Positions 50,134 to 58,091 of a stretch of 60,887 nt of DNA are shown piece after piece. How positions within the stretch are numbered: position 1 is the stretch's first letter; the number at the start of each line of letters is the position of its first letter. The stretch lies in the IMG/VR virus record IMGVR_UViG_3300002835_015500, positions 1 to 60,887 of that record; one strand, written 5' to 3'. The translations under genes were made by a program, and so were the position numbers. Source of the DNA: a virus. The notes beneath the pieces were generated by a model. It ran no database searches. It was not told the DNA's origin and saw only the letters and a program-made list of their open reading frames with translations.

Positions 50134-51252
50134 ATGCTTTTTATTAAAAACAAGCATATCAAAGAAAAAAAAATAGATAATTTTTGTTTTAATGTCTATA
50201 AATTTACAAAAAAGAAAAAACTAGATAAGATTTTAATTATTACTAATTTTTGTGAATTGGGAGTAGAAACTTTAGCTTGTAATTATTCTATACCACAATT
50301 ATTAAATATTTTTAATGGATATTATATAATATTAGTTGGATGGACTGGAAGGGAATATTTTTATAGACATTTAGTTGATGAGTTTTGGGAATTAAAAGAA
50401 GATGATTATTGGTTAAAAGATTCTTGTAATGCTTTTTGGACTAGGTCTAAAAACATAGATTTATTAGAGAAAGAACTAAAAAAAATAGGCATACTTTTTA
50501 AAAGTCAATATCTTGGCAATTTTTTAATCACATATGTTTGTAAAAAATGTTTTCATTCGAGCTATGCTTTTTTTGATTTATGTCCAAGATGTGGTAATAA
50601 AAATATCTCCCCTCCTTTATTAGGAGATATACAAAATAAAAAATTTTCAAGAAGTATTCCAAAACCAAAAGAAGATTATTTAAATGAAATTAAAAAAATA
50701 GTTCCAAATAAAGCAGTTGCTGTTTTTGCAAGAAACAGAAAAACATATGGTAGAAATTTACCTAAAGATTTTTATTATAAATTAAATAAAATTTTGGTTT
50801 CTAATGATTTTACTCCTGTTTATCTTGGAGAAAATGTATCAAGTTTAAAAATGGAAAATTGTATTGATTTTTCTAACACTGCTATGGTAAAAAATTTAGA
50901 ATTTACATTGGCTGTATTAAGTTGTGTAGAGTTTAGCATTCAACTCTGGACAGCATCGACAAGATTGAGTTCAATTGTAAAAACTCCTTTTATACTCGTA
51001 GAATCCGCAGATCAGTTGGCTCTTAGAGGACAAGAAGGAAGTAGAATAGCAGCTAGTTCTGATTTTAACAAAAAAAAGATAATAATATCTAATTATGTAT
51101 CATTTTTAAATGATACAGAAAAAGGCTTGTTATCTATAGAAAAGTCTATACATGAAATAAAAAAAGATAATTGGGACTATGTTTTAGATTTAACTGAAGA
51201 TAAAAATATGGTAAAACACGCTTTAGATAAAAAGGGATTGTTGAACTGGTGA
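50134..51252 (+). CDS. GT-B glycosyltransferase-like protein with zinc ribbon
   Basis: 372 residues. The N-terminal half has KILIITNFCELGVETLACNY typical of GT-B Rossmann strands; a CKKC...CPRC zinc ribbon (about residues 140-160) is inserted; the second half starts with NKAVAVFARNRKTYGRNLP and FTPVYLGENVSSL, then LAVLSCVEFSIQLWTASTRLS, resembling the acceptor/sugar-nucleotide halves of GT9 or similar heptosyltransferases. With HldE (ADP-heptose) in this phage, heptose is a candidate donor. This is inference; the family is not secure. 4 bp precede its neighbour. Confidence 0.55.
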   Translation: MLFIKNKHIKEKKIDNFCFNVYKFTKKKKLDKILIITNFCELGVETLACNYSIPQLLNIFNGYYIILVGWTGREYFYRHLVDEFWELKEDDYWLKDSCNAFWTRSKNIDLLEKELKKIGILFKSQYLGNFLITYVCKKCFHSSYAFFDLCPRCGNKNISPPLLGDIQNKKFSRSIPKPKEDYLNEIKKIVPNKAVAVFARNRKTYGRNLPKDFYYKLNKILVSNDFTPVYLGENVSSLKMENCIDFSNTAMVKNLEFTLAVLSCVEFSIQLWTASTRLSSIVKTPFILVESADQLALRGQEGSRIAASSDFNKKKIIISNYVSFLNDTEKGLLSIEKSIHEIKKDNWDYVLDLTEDKNMVKHALDKKGLLNW

Positions 51253-51255
51253 TTT

Positions 51256-52398
51256 ATGAACACTATTAATTTCTTGAATGTTTCCTCAGAAAGAATAGGC
51301 TTTAAAAGAGAAGTTTTTTTTGATTCAAAAGTTCCAACAGACTTAGACAATCTTCTTTTTATACCTATATTTTGTGATTTTAAACATTCTTTTATTTTTT
51401 CATCAATACTATTTGATCACTATAAAAATAAAACAAAAAATTCAAAATATATTATAGTCTGTTCCTACCCAGGATTCTCACACTTGTTTAAAGAGGCAGA
51501 CGAGTATTGGAGTTTATCTGATTTCAAATTTTTTAAAAATATTTATGAAAATTCAAATGAATTTGAAAATAAATCAAAAACATATTTAGAATTATTAAGA
51601 AGCTTCAATGAAAATTATAGAAACGTAATTAATTCGAGCACTTTTAATTTGTATTATAAAAATGGTTTTAAAGAAAAATTTTGGAAAGAATACGAAGATA
51701 TTATATTAAACTTTCCTATGATTCCAAGTTCTGCAATCTTAGGAAAAGACACCCTCAGGTCAATAAATGAAAATTCTGGGTATAAGGTTTTTCTTCATCC
51801 TTCTATTTATTTGAACTCTTGGGCGGATGGAAGAAATATAAAAGTTAGATCTAATAAGGATTTTTATATAGAATTAATAAAATATTTGAAGAGTGAAAAT
51901 ATTTTTCCTGTTATATGGAATCACCCAACAGGGTTTGATTTAACAAATGAATTTACAAATAAAACAGATTGTATATTTGTAAATGAATATGATATATCTA
52001 AAGTTTTATCTTCTATAAGACTAACGGGATGCACCCTAGACTTGTTTAATGATTTATCTTGGCTATCAAAATTATCAAGAACACCATCTTTGATTTTTGA
52101 TGAGAGAACAAGATACTTTAATACAAAGGAAAATGAATTATACAACTACACAGCAATAGAAACACCGAATAAAATTCAATTCTACTTCACAAACAGTATA
52201 GTTAATGGAAATTTGAGTTCTTGGAAAAATGACATTTTTGTTAATATTAAAAATAATTTAATGAATTTTTTACCGTACTTAGACAGAGATACTTGGAACA
52301 CAACATCTGAGTTTAATAAAAAAGTAATTATAGAAGATGTTAGAAAAATCAAAAATAAAAAATTTGGAACAAGATTTATAAAAATTCCAAAAGAATGA
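51256..52398 (+). CDS. Second GT-B-like protein, paralogue of previous
   Basis: 380 residues. Shares the pattern of its neighbour: CDFKHSFIFSSILFDHYKN, VFLHPSIYLNSWADGRNI, IFPVIWNHPTGFD, DLFNDLSWLSKLSRTPSLIFD. It lacks the zinc ribbon. Likely a sugar transferase acting with the previous gene. Late or middle expression cannot be told. The separation of 3 bp indicates one transcript. Function remains unproven. Confidence 0.5.
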   Translation: MNTINFLNVSSERIGFKREVFFDSKVPTDLDNLLFIPIFCDFKHSFIFSSILFDHYKNKTKNSKYIIVCSYPGFSHLFKEADEYWSLSDFKFFKNIYENSNEFENKSKTYLELLRSFNENYRNVINSSTFNLYYKNGFKEKFWKEYEDIILNFPMIPSSAILGKDTLRSINENSGYKVFLHPSIYLNSWADGRNIKVRSNKDFYIELIKYLKSENIFPVIWNHPTGFDLTNEFTNKTDCIFVNEYDISKVLSSIRLTGCTLDLFNDLSWLSKLSRTPSLIFDERTRYFNTKENELYNYTAIETPNKIQFYFTNSIVNGNLSSWKNDIFVNIKNNLMNFLPYLDRDTWNTTSEFNKKVIIEDVRKIKNKKFGTRFIKIPKE

Positions 52399-52425
52399 AA
52401 CTCTATTATTAGAAGGAGACTTTAA

Positions 52426-52656
52426 ATGAAAATTAGAATATTAAAAGAAGATGGTCATCACAATCTTTCTCAAAGAGAAAAGGAAGATTTGTTCAAAAGA
52501 GGTTTGAATATTTTTAAGAAAGTAATATCAGATAGCGGAGTTCTTCAGGAAGTTAAAAAAAGAGAATTTTATGAAAGTCCTGGAGAAAAAAGAAGAAGAA
52601 AGAAAAAAGAGATGAATTTAATAAGAAAGAAAAATTCAAAACCTGAAAATTTTTGA
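52426..52656 (+). CDS. rpsU: Ribosomal protein bS21-like
   Basis: 76 residues. After a nonstandard first 25 residues, the sequence FKKVISDSGVLQEVKKREFYESPGEKRRRKKKE matches the bS21 core (LRRFKR..GVLxEVRRREFYEKP) residue by residue, with a Lys/Arg-rich tail. bS21 sits on the 30S platform next to the anti-Shine-Dalgarno end of 16S rRNA. Phage-encoded bS21 is known from marine phages. SD AAGGAG precedes it. It is 2.5 kb before the IF3 gene. Confidence 0.9.
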   Translation: MKIRILKEDGHHNLSQREKEDLFKRGLNIFKKVISDSGVLQEVKKREFYESPGEKRRRKKKEMNLIRKKNSKPENF

Positions 52657-52684
52657 TTGACAAATTCTTACGCCTTGATAAAAT
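52657..52684 (+). promoter_or_regulatory. Sigma-70-type promoter
   Basis: TTGACA consensus (52657-52662), 16 bp, TAAAAT (52679-52684). Leader about 20 nt for the gene at 52712, with no SD in it. Confidence 0.55.
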
Positions 52685-52711
52685 TCGCTTCATCAAATAA
52701 GACTATTAAAA

Positions 52712-52945
52712 ATGTTAACAAAAAAACAAATAGATGAAGTTTGTTTGGCTGGACACAACTCAAAAACATGCAGATATTTGGGCGAGAACAATAATAATTA
52801 TTATTGTTTAAAAAAAACTTTAAAAAAACAATTAATAGACCAAGAAGTTAAAGATTTTTTTCATTTTTGTGAAAAAAATAAAATAGAACCGGATAGGTTG
52901 TGTCTTCCAACTGCAGATAACTGTGAAGGCTTTTATCTGAGATAG
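52712..52945 (+). CDS. Small Cys-rich hypothetical protein
   Basis: 77 residues with six Cys (VCLAGHNSKTC, YYCLKK, FHFCEK, RLCLP, DNCEGF), compatible with a metal-binding or disulfide-stabilised protein. Its promoter has a consensus -35, and the leader has no SD. No family recognised. Confidence 0.65.
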   Translation: MLTKKQIDEVCLAGHNSKTCRYLGENNNNYYCLKKTLKKQLIDQEVKDFFHFCEKNKIEPDRLCLPTADNCEGFYLR

Positions 52946-52976
52946 AGTCGAGTGACCCCAGGAGGTGAGGCTCAAA

Positions 52977-53150
52977 ATGAAAATGTCCAAAGAAGATTTA
53001 GAAGAAGTCAGCAAGAGAGCTGGATTACCCACAGAAGAAGTAGAATCAATCTTCAAAGAAGTTAAGCCAGAAATGGAAATAGTTAATGAACCTGGATTAA
53101 CGTCTCTACTAAAAAAAGAATTGCAAAGAAGAAATAAACCCTCAGAATAA
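52977..53150 (+). CDS. Small hypothetical protein with very strong SD
   Basis: 57 residues from ATG 52977. The leader holds AGGAGGTGA (52960-52968), complementary to the 16S anti-SD over nine bases, 8 nt before ATG: the strongest site in the window. The product is a helical, acidic-basic protein (KEDLEEVSKRAGLPTEEVESIF) of unknown function. The strong site may serve as a high-expression or competitor signal. Confidence 0.65.
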   Translation: MKMSKEDLEEVSKRAGLPTEEVESIFKEVKPEMEIVNEPGLTSLLKKELQRRNKPSE

Positions 53151-53164
53151 ATTCCAGACGCCGC

Positions 53165-53626
53165 CTATTTTAACATCTTAATAAGTTTTCTTGCTTGAGC
53201 AGGCTCGACAGAATCTATTACTTTGTTTGTTAGATTTTCATCATTAATCTCAGCAATTTTGTTTGTAACTGTTTTAAGAAGTTTTTCGTTCTCTCTATTT
53301 TTGTAATAGAAAATAAAAACAAGAGCAACACAACTAAACACAAGAAAAAGAGCCCCGTCTCCTTGTAGAATTTGAATTCCTGAATTTTCATTCCTAGAGA
53401 TAGCAGAATTTATGTTAATCAAACCTTCTTGGACTTCTCTTAATCTGCTTCCTATAATGTCGACTTCTTGTCTCATTTTTCCTAATTCCAACAAAAACCC
53501 TTGTTGATTATTCTGAACATCTCCGTTAGGATTATTTATATTCTGTTTGTTTCGTGGACTTAGATTTCCACCACAACCAGAAAATAAAGTTAAAAACAAA
53601 AAAACCAAAAAGAATTTTTTAAACAT
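53165..53626 (-). CDS. Lipoprotein with C-terminal membrane helix
   Basis: 153 residues from ATG 53626. The signal sequence KKFFLVFLFLTLFSGC ends in a lipobox (LFSGC), so Cys would be lipidated. The middle is a coiled coil (KMRQEVDIIGSRLREVQEG), then a second hydrophobic helix (GALFLVFSCVALVFIFYY) and a charged end. This could be a spanin-like or envelope-linking protein, since it has both a lipid anchor and a membrane helix. Its start is 29 bp from the divergent + gene. Confidence 0.7.
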   Translation of the reverse strand: MFKKFFLVFLFLTLFSGCGGNLSPRNKQNINNPNGDVQNNQQGFLLELGKMRQEVDIIGSRLREVQEGLININSAISRNENSGIQILQGDGALFLVFSCVALVFIFYYKNRENEKLLKTVTNKIAEINDENLTNKVIDSVEPAQARKLIKMLK

Positions 53627-53655
53627 ACAGTTATGTATTAAGGAGCATTTCAAAA

Positions 53656-54156
53656 ATGAAAAAACAAATTATGGAAAAATACGAAGATGATTATTATGAT
53701 GATTTTGATGATTTTGATGAAATAGAAGACGAACCAGAAGAACTAATAGCAATTAATTTGCTAAAAAATATAGAAATATCATCTATTGATGATTTTAGAA
53801 AAGATGCTATGGGACTGGCAGAATACTATATAAAATTATTTTTTGAAGAAAAATCTGCACATCCTAATACAAATATAGATAAATCTAGTTTATTTAATAA
53901 AGATAAAATTTATACAGTTGTAAATACTAATATAATATTAGGTGTTCAAAAAGCATATGAAGCTCTTGAAAAATGCATTGTTATAACTCAAGAAGATATA
54001 AATAAAGCAAAAAAAGACGGAGATGTAACAAAAGAGATTAAAATGGTTAATGAAACATTAAAAAGTTTATACAAAGCTGGGGTTCCACAACAGTTTGCAG
54101 GCGGAATGATGATTTTGTGTTTAGAGTTTTGTGAGGGAATTTATTTTGGATCATGA
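53656..54156 (+). CDS. Hypothetical protein with acidic N-terminus
   Basis: 166 residues behind AAGGAG. The first 30 residues are Asp/Glu/Tyr-rich; the rest is helical with FAGGMMILCLEFCEGIYFG at the C-terminus. Resembles no family I know. Overlaps or nearly adjoins the next small gene. Confidence 0.7.
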   Translation: MKKQIMEKYEDDYYDDFDDFDEIEDEPEELIAINLLKNIEISSIDDFRKDAMGLAEYYIKLFFEEKSAHPNTNIDKSSLFNKDKIYTVVNTNIILGVQKAYEALEKCIVITQEDINKAKKDGDVTKEIKMVNETLKSLYKAGVPQQFAGGMMILCLEFCEGIYFGS

Positions 54157-54172
54157 TTGTTTGTTTATAGGA

Positions 54173-54475
54173 ATGAGATTTTTATTCTTAGAAATACCTA
54201 AAGATAAAAAGTTTCTTTTAAAATACTTTAAAGGAAAAATTCAAAGGTGTTTTTTAAGATATTTTATATTTTTTGGTGAATATAAAAATTTTGTAGACCA
54301 CACAGGTTTGTGTTGTCAAAACAGGTGGCTCAAGCAACTTGAAAAAAAATATAAAGATTTGATATTCCTACATTCTCTTTATAAGAAAAATATAAATTTA
54401 GAAATGCTTGCCGAACTAGAATCTGGTAAGATTAAAATATCTGGAGATATTAGAAAAATAAATGTTAATAGATAA
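54173..54475 (+). CDS. Small basic hypothetical protein
   Basis: 100 residues from ATG 54173; a GTG start at 54131 is also open but overlaps the previous gene. Aromatic- and Lys-rich (FKGKIQRCFLRYFIFFGEYKNF), ending in a helix. No family recognised. Start choice is uncertain, since neither has a good SD. Confidence 0.55.
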   Translation: MRFLFLEIPKDKKFLLKYFKGKIQRCFLRYFIFFGEYKNFVDHTGLCCQNRWLKQLEKKYKDLIFLHSLYKKNINLEMLAELESGKIKISGDIRKINVNR

Positions 54476-54476
54476 T

Positions 54477-54484
54477 AATATATA
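54477..54484 (+). promoter_or_regulatory. Late-type box AATATATA
   Basis: AATATATA, then TTATT and ATG 54490 (5 nt). The 16 nt up to and including the ATG are identical to those at 25498. Confidence 0.55.
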
Positions 54485-54489
54485 TTATT

Positions 54490-55125
54490 ATGGCAAACTG
54501 CAAAAAATATGAATATGATTTCATTATAAAAAGAAATAGCACACAACCCTCTGTTAGGCTTAAAATATATGATTGTGATATGAGCCCAATAGACTTAACA
54601 GGTAAAGAAATAACAGCCAGTATGTGGGCGGACGCAAAGCTTAAAAAAGATATAGACGATAGTGAGTTTGAAATACTTCTAGCAGATAACGTAGGTCTTA
54701 GCTCCGTTGTTCCAGATGATATTATTCTGTTTAAAAATAGCACCAATCATGAATTAATGCAGGTTTCCACAATAATAAACAACAGCATTATGGTAACTAG
54801 AGGTTATTTCAGCACTACGCCGGCTAGTTGGAAAAAAGGAACTAATATAAAAATTATAAAAATAATGAACTCTAGTGCGACTTACGACTTAGTTCGTGAA
54901 GATGTTATAAAGCTAAATGGAACGGTCGAACAAAACGTTTTAGTAGAAAGCTATTTGGTTTACAATTGGTTCTTGGATGACACACGGGTTCCAGGAGAGT
55001 ATTATCTTGAATTTAAAGTTATAGAAAAAAACGAAGATGATGAGATCATCTCTAGTAGAAAATATCCTGAAGAGAAAGAAGGAATATTTATCAATATTTT
55101 GGATAACAACCTTGAAACTTACTAG
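54490..55125 (+). CDS. Probable baseplate/tail structural protein, BppU-like N-domain
   Basis: 211 residues, beta-rich: DFIIKRNSTQPSVRLKIYD, DLTGKEITASMW, then a QVSTIINNSIMVTRGYFSTTP strand-loop and a final GEYYLEFKVIE repeat. The DLTGKEIT...GEYYLEF pattern recalls the N-terminal domain of baseplate upper proteins (BppU). Leaderless late box upstream fits a virion protein. The promoter of infC overlaps its 3' end. Confidence 0.6.
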   Translation: MANCKKYEYDFIIKRNSTQPSVRLKIYDCDMSPIDLTGKEITASMWADAKLKKDIDDSEFEILLADNVGLSSVVPDDIILFKNSTNHELMQVSTIINNSIMVTRGYFSTTPASWKKGTNIKIIKIMNSSATYDLVREDVIKLNGTVEQNVLVESYLVYNWFLDDTRVPGEYYLEFKVIEKNEDDEIISSRKYPEEKEGIFINILDNNLETY

Positions 55126-55140
55126 CTTTTACTCTATAAT
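55112..55140 (+). promoter_or_regulatory. Sigma-70-type promoter of infC
   Basis: TTGAAA (55112-55117), 17 bp, TATAAT (55135-55140). Start about 55147; leader about 24 nt, with no SD before ATG 55171. Confidence 0.75.
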
Positions 55141-55170
55141 AATTTTAACAACACACTTTTATTATTATAA

Positions 55171-55728
55171 ATGAGTTACAAGTACAGAAATAAATTTGGG
55201 TTTTCTTCCAACAAACCTCTTCCTAAGCATAGAATCAATTATGCTATTAAAATCAGCCCTATAAGGGTAATTTTTGAGGGACAGCAACTTGGAGTTATGA
55301 GCCTTGATTCTGCTGTTCGTGTTGCTCAAGAAAAAAGCTTAGATTTAGTTGAAATTGTACCTAATGCAAAACCCCCTGTCTGCCATATTCTAGACTATCA
55401 AAAGTACTCATATCAAGAAAAAATAAAAGAAAAAGATAAGAAAAAAAATTCAAAAGCACTAGAATCAAAAGAAATAAGATTTAAATCATGCATAGAAGAA
55501 CACGATTTAAACACAAAAATAAATCATGCTAAAGAATTTTTAAAAAATGGTAAAAAACTACAAATAACTTTAAAATTTAAATCAAATAGAGAATTATCAA
55601 ATAAAGAAAAAGGATTTGAGTTGATGAACAAGTTTATAGATAAACTTGGAGAAGATATTTTTTTAATTGAGAAAAAACCATTTATTACCTCAAATCAAAT
55701 AATTTGTAAACTTTGTCCTAAAAACTAA
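55171..55728 (+). CDS. infC: Translation initiation factor IF-3
   Basis: 185 residues, close to full length. N-domain: HRINYAIKISPIRVIFEG, LGVMSLDSAVRVAQEKSLDLVEI, then NAKPPVCHILDYQKY; linker rich in Lys; C-domain: KEIRFKSCIEEHDLNTKINHAKEFLKNG and KLQITLKFKSNRELSN. Both halves needed for anti-association and start-codon checking are present. IF3 in a phage is rare; with bS21 and a tRNA it suggests manipulation of host initiation. Host IF3 starts at ATT; this copy starts at ATG, so it escapes that autoregulation. Confidence 0.95.
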   Translation: MSYKYRNKFGFSSNKPLPKHRINYAIKISPIRVIFEGQQLGVMSLDSAVRVAQEKSLDLVEIVPNAKPPVCHILDYQKYSYQEKIKEKDKKKNSKALESKEIRFKSCIEEHDLNTKINHAKEFLKNGKKLQITLKFKSNRELSNKEKGFELMNKFIDKLGEDIFLIEKKPFITSNQIICKLCPKN

Positions 55729-55760
55729 ACATTCTACTATAATATTATTAAGGAGAAAAA

Positions 55761-56036
55761 ATGAAAGACTTATTAGATAAAAAATTAGTTTGGGTTATAT
55801 TGATTCTTAGTTTTTTGATATTTTTTACATTGATGTTTTCAAATAAGATTATAAATCTTGCAATTCAAAATCATTACGACAACATAGCAGATGCTATGAT
55901 CAAAAAACTACAAAAGGAATACTCACCAAGCCCATACGGACCAGGCATAGATCCAGATAAAGTTGACATAGATGCTATGTTAATGCCCAAAACAGATGAA
56001 TGGGAAGCAGTCTGGGGAGAATATAGAGCTAAGTGA
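55761..56036 (+). CDS. Small membrane protein after infC
   Basis: 91 residues behind AAGGAG. An N-terminal membrane helix (KLVWVILILSFLIFFTLMFS, residues about 8-27) is followed by a helical, then a Pro-rich domain (SPSPYGPGIDPDKVD) outside the membrane. TATAAT at 55738-55743 has no clear -35. No family recognised. Confidence 0.75.
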   Translation: MKDLLDKKLVWVILILSFLIFFTLMFSNKIINLAIQNHYDNIADAMIKKLQKEYSPSPYGPGIDPDKVDIDAMLMPKTDEWEAVWGEYRAK

Positions 56037-56109
56037 TTTAAATAAATTTCCAGGCTTTTTTGAGCTTTAAATTCAGACGCTTTTGAAAGTATTAATAGTT
56101 TACAATCAC

Positions 56110-56191
56110 ACAAGAGTGGGGGAATGGTAGACCCAGAAGATTGTTAATCTTCCGCCAAAAGCAACTATAGGTTCGAGTCCTATCTCTTGTG
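56110..56191 (+). tRNA. Class II tRNA with Asn anticodon GUU
   Basis: 82 nt without CCA. Acceptor ACAAGAG (56110-56116) pairs with CTCTTGT (56184-56190); discriminator G73 (56191). D-arm GGG/CCC (56119-56121, 56132-56134) with GAATGGTAGA loop; anticodon stem GAAGA/TCTTC and loop TTGTTAA, anticodon GTT (56143-56145); variable region of 14 nt (56153-56166) with a possible 2-bp arm; T-arm ATAGG/CCTAT with TTCGAGT loop. The body is leucine-like (class II), but anticodon and G73 are those of asparagine. See findings. Confidence 0.92.
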
Positions 56192-56272
56192 CTTAGTTTT
56201 TTATTTTTTTGGTTATTGAGCATTTTATACCTTGGTAATTTGGCTGATCAATACCAAACAGTGCTCCATAAT

Positions 56273-57010
56273 TTATTTTTTAATTATATTTATAATCCAA
56301 TTCCTGTGTATTGAGACTCTTGTGTGTCCACATTCATCACCATAGCTAGAGTTTGGGTTTTTATCTGCAGCCATTACACAAGAATTTATACCAGCAAGCT
56401 TTCTGTCTATAAATAGTCCTCCTCCGCTATCACCATGAGATATTGAAAATTCTAATTCTGTTTTATTTTTTATTCCTGGAGTACATATTAGTAGGTGTTT
56501 TTCTATATTATCTATTTGATTAGATCCTGCCCTTCTAATTCCATCATCAATTCTTTCTTTTGAAGAAAATGTTCCGGTAACACCAAATCCAGATATGCTG
56601 CAAACTTTTCCAACTTCATCTTCTTTTTCATATAATTCTGGATAAAAGTTTAAATCTAAACCTTCATTTAGTTTGCATAAAGCTATATCAGACAGTCCTA
56701 TTTTTTTTTCATCATATTCATCTGGAATAAATATTTCATCTATAGCTATTTCTTTGTTGTCTAAAATAATTTTTGCATTAATTGAATCTTTAACAAGATG
56801 TGCCGCTGTTAGCACCCAATATGGATCTATCGCCACAGCAGAGCCGTATGCTTTTTTATCTTCTTTTGTTATAGTTGTAATTTTAATTACACATTTATGT
56901 TTTTTTCCATACTCAAGATATTTAGAATCTGGGGTGTTTGGATCTCTTGTTCCTCCAAAAGTAGCTGTAGTATTAAGTAATACTATAAATATCAATAAAA
57001 ATATTTTCAT
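56273..57010 (-). CDS. Secreted trypsin-like serine protease
   Basis: 245 residues. N-terminal signal peptide (residues 1-18, IFLLIFIVLLNTTATFGG). The chymotrypsin-fold catalytic triad is visible: His in LTAAHLV, Asp in LSDIALCKL, Ser in HGDSGGGLF. A SGFGVTG strand is also present. It would act in the periplasm or on the outside, an unusual phage product; it might process virion or envelope proteins or attack competitors. Overlaps the neighbour by 4 bp. Confidence 0.88.
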   Translation of the reverse strand: MKIFLLIFIVLLNTTATFGGTRDPNTPDSKYLEYGKKHKCVIKITTITKEDKKAYGSAVAIDPYWVLTAAHLVKDSINAKIILDNKEIAIDEIFIPDEYDEKKIGLSDIALCKLNEGLDLNFYPELYEKEDEVGKVCSISGFGVTGTFSSKERIDDGIRRAGSNQIDNIEKHLLICTPGIKNKTELEFSISHGDSGGGLFIDRKLAGINSCVMAADKNPNSSYGDECGHTRVSIHRNWIINIIKK

Positions 57011-57273
57011 ATAAATTTTACCCTTGATATCTGAAAGGGTCCCTTTCCTTGATCTAATGGATGCTTTTGTAAATAGATTTTAACTTTTGATCCAATTTCT
57101 AATCTTCCTGTTTTTTTATATCTTCTGTACTCTGAAGGAGATAGAAATACTTCTGTTCCTTCAACTGTTGAGTCATCAATCTTTATTGATATAGGATTTT
57201 TGTTCCTTTCTATTTTTTTTATTACTCCTTCTTTTTCTATTTCTGGTAAGTTTAAAAAATTTTTAAAATTCAT
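57007..57273 (-). CDS. Small hypothetical protein with head-type N-terminus
   Basis: 88 residues, beginning MNFKNFLNLPEIEKE, a looser match to the capsid-targeting motif. The rest is beta-like (SKVKIYLQKHPLDQG). It overlaps the protease gene by 4 bp, so they are coupled. Function unknown. The upstream gap to the divergent gene (23 bp) is AT-rich and has no SD. Confidence 0.65.
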   Translation of the reverse strand: MNFKNFLNLPEIEKEGVIKKIERNKNPISIKIDDSTVEGTEVFLSPSEYRRYKKTGRLEIGSKVKIYLQKHPLDQGKGPFQISRVKFI

Positions 57274-57296
57274 ATTGATATTACTTTAATAGCTAT

Positions 57297-57614
57297 ATGG
57301 AAATGTCCGTTAAATATTTAGTACCATTACTTGTTGTTTTTAATAATAAAAATTATTTTTGTATGGTGGACTACGGGTCAGGTAATCTATATTTTTTAAA
57401 TGAGCCCGACGATGCAGAGTTAAAAATAAAGTTGGAAAAAGAAATATTAAGAAAAGTTGACACCTCAGCAGTTAAAGATTTTCAAGGAGATGTAACTATA
57501 AACAGTAGTGTTTCTTCTATACTTAGAGATATTAATAATAATAATTTTATTAAAAAATATAATAAATTTGATGTAAATAAAGATGAAGAAAAGGAATCAA
57601 CAAATAATGAATGA
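57297..57614 (+). CDS. Hypothetical protein
   Basis: 105 residues. N-terminal strand-rich part (SVKYLVPLLVVFNNKNYFCMVD), then a helix and a polar Asn/Lys tail. No SD; the AT-rich spacer before ATG 57297 is shared with the divergent gene. No family recognised. Confidence 0.65.
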   Translation: MEMSVKYLVPLLVVFNNKNYFCMVDYGSGNLYFLNEPDDAELKIKLEKEILRKVDTSAVKDFQGDVTINSSVSSILRDINNNNFIKKYNKFDVNKDEEKESTNNE

Positions 57615-57882
57615 AGCTCAAAATTTGAATATGAGTTTATCTTATGGACAACAAAATGCATCAAGAAATAGTTTTAGGAAAATAACATTAAAAAATGTTT
57701 TTGAAGCAATTGACAAGAAAACAATATCTGATGATTTAAAAAATAAAATTAAAGAAAAAGCTAAAAACTATCCACATCAAGCTTTAAATATGTTTTTGAT
57801 TAACTTAGATAAAACTATAACCAAAGAGAATAAAAAAGATATTGCTCTAAACAAAAAAGACGAATTGGAGTTCCCAGAATGA
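57607..57882 (+). CDS. Hypothetical helical protein
   Basis: 91 residues from ATG 57607, which overlaps the previous stop by 8 bp and follows AAGGAA. An ATG upstream at 57583 is also open. It is a basic helical protein (LKNKIKEKAKNYPHQALNMF). It overlaps the next gene by 4 bp. Unknown function. Confidence 0.65.
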   Translation: MNEAQNLNMSLSYGQQNASRNSFRKITLKNVFEAIDKKTISDDLKNKIKEKAKNYPHQALNMFLINLDKTITKENKKDIALNKKDELEFPE

Positions 57883-58091
57883 AAGCTTATATTATTGTTA
57901 ATGTTGCAAGACAAATTAATGGAGAATTTATATTTGTTAGAATGGAAAAAGCTTTTAAAGATGATACTGTTGCGAAAAATTATTTAAATTCTGTTGAAAG
58001 CAACTACAAAGACCTAGTTCAAAATTCAAATGGATTTTCTGTAGAGTGTATGTGTTCAAGAGGTTTTTTTGAAGTTGAAGTTGAAGAATAA
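57879..58091 (+). CDS. Small hypothetical protein
   Basis: 70 residues, alpha-beta (MKAYIIVNVARQINGEFIFVRM) with Cys pair CMC near the C-terminus. Coupled to the upstream gene by ATGA-type overlap. No family recognised. The -35 of the next gene lies in its last codons. Confidence 0.65.
   Translation: MKAYIIVNVARQINGEFIFVRMEKAFKDDTVAKNYLNSVESNYKDLVQNSNGFSVECMCSRGFFEVEVEE

Noticed and set aside
56110-56191. Plain tRNA-Leu or tRNA-Tyr
   Set aside because: The anticodon loop TTGTTAA gives GTT in the standard frame and the discriminator is G, not the Leu A73; Tyr would need GTA.
57583-57606. Upstream ATG for the gene at 57607
   Set aside because: It would overlap the previous gene by 32 bp with no SD; the 57607 start has an SD-like AAGGAA and a typical overlap.
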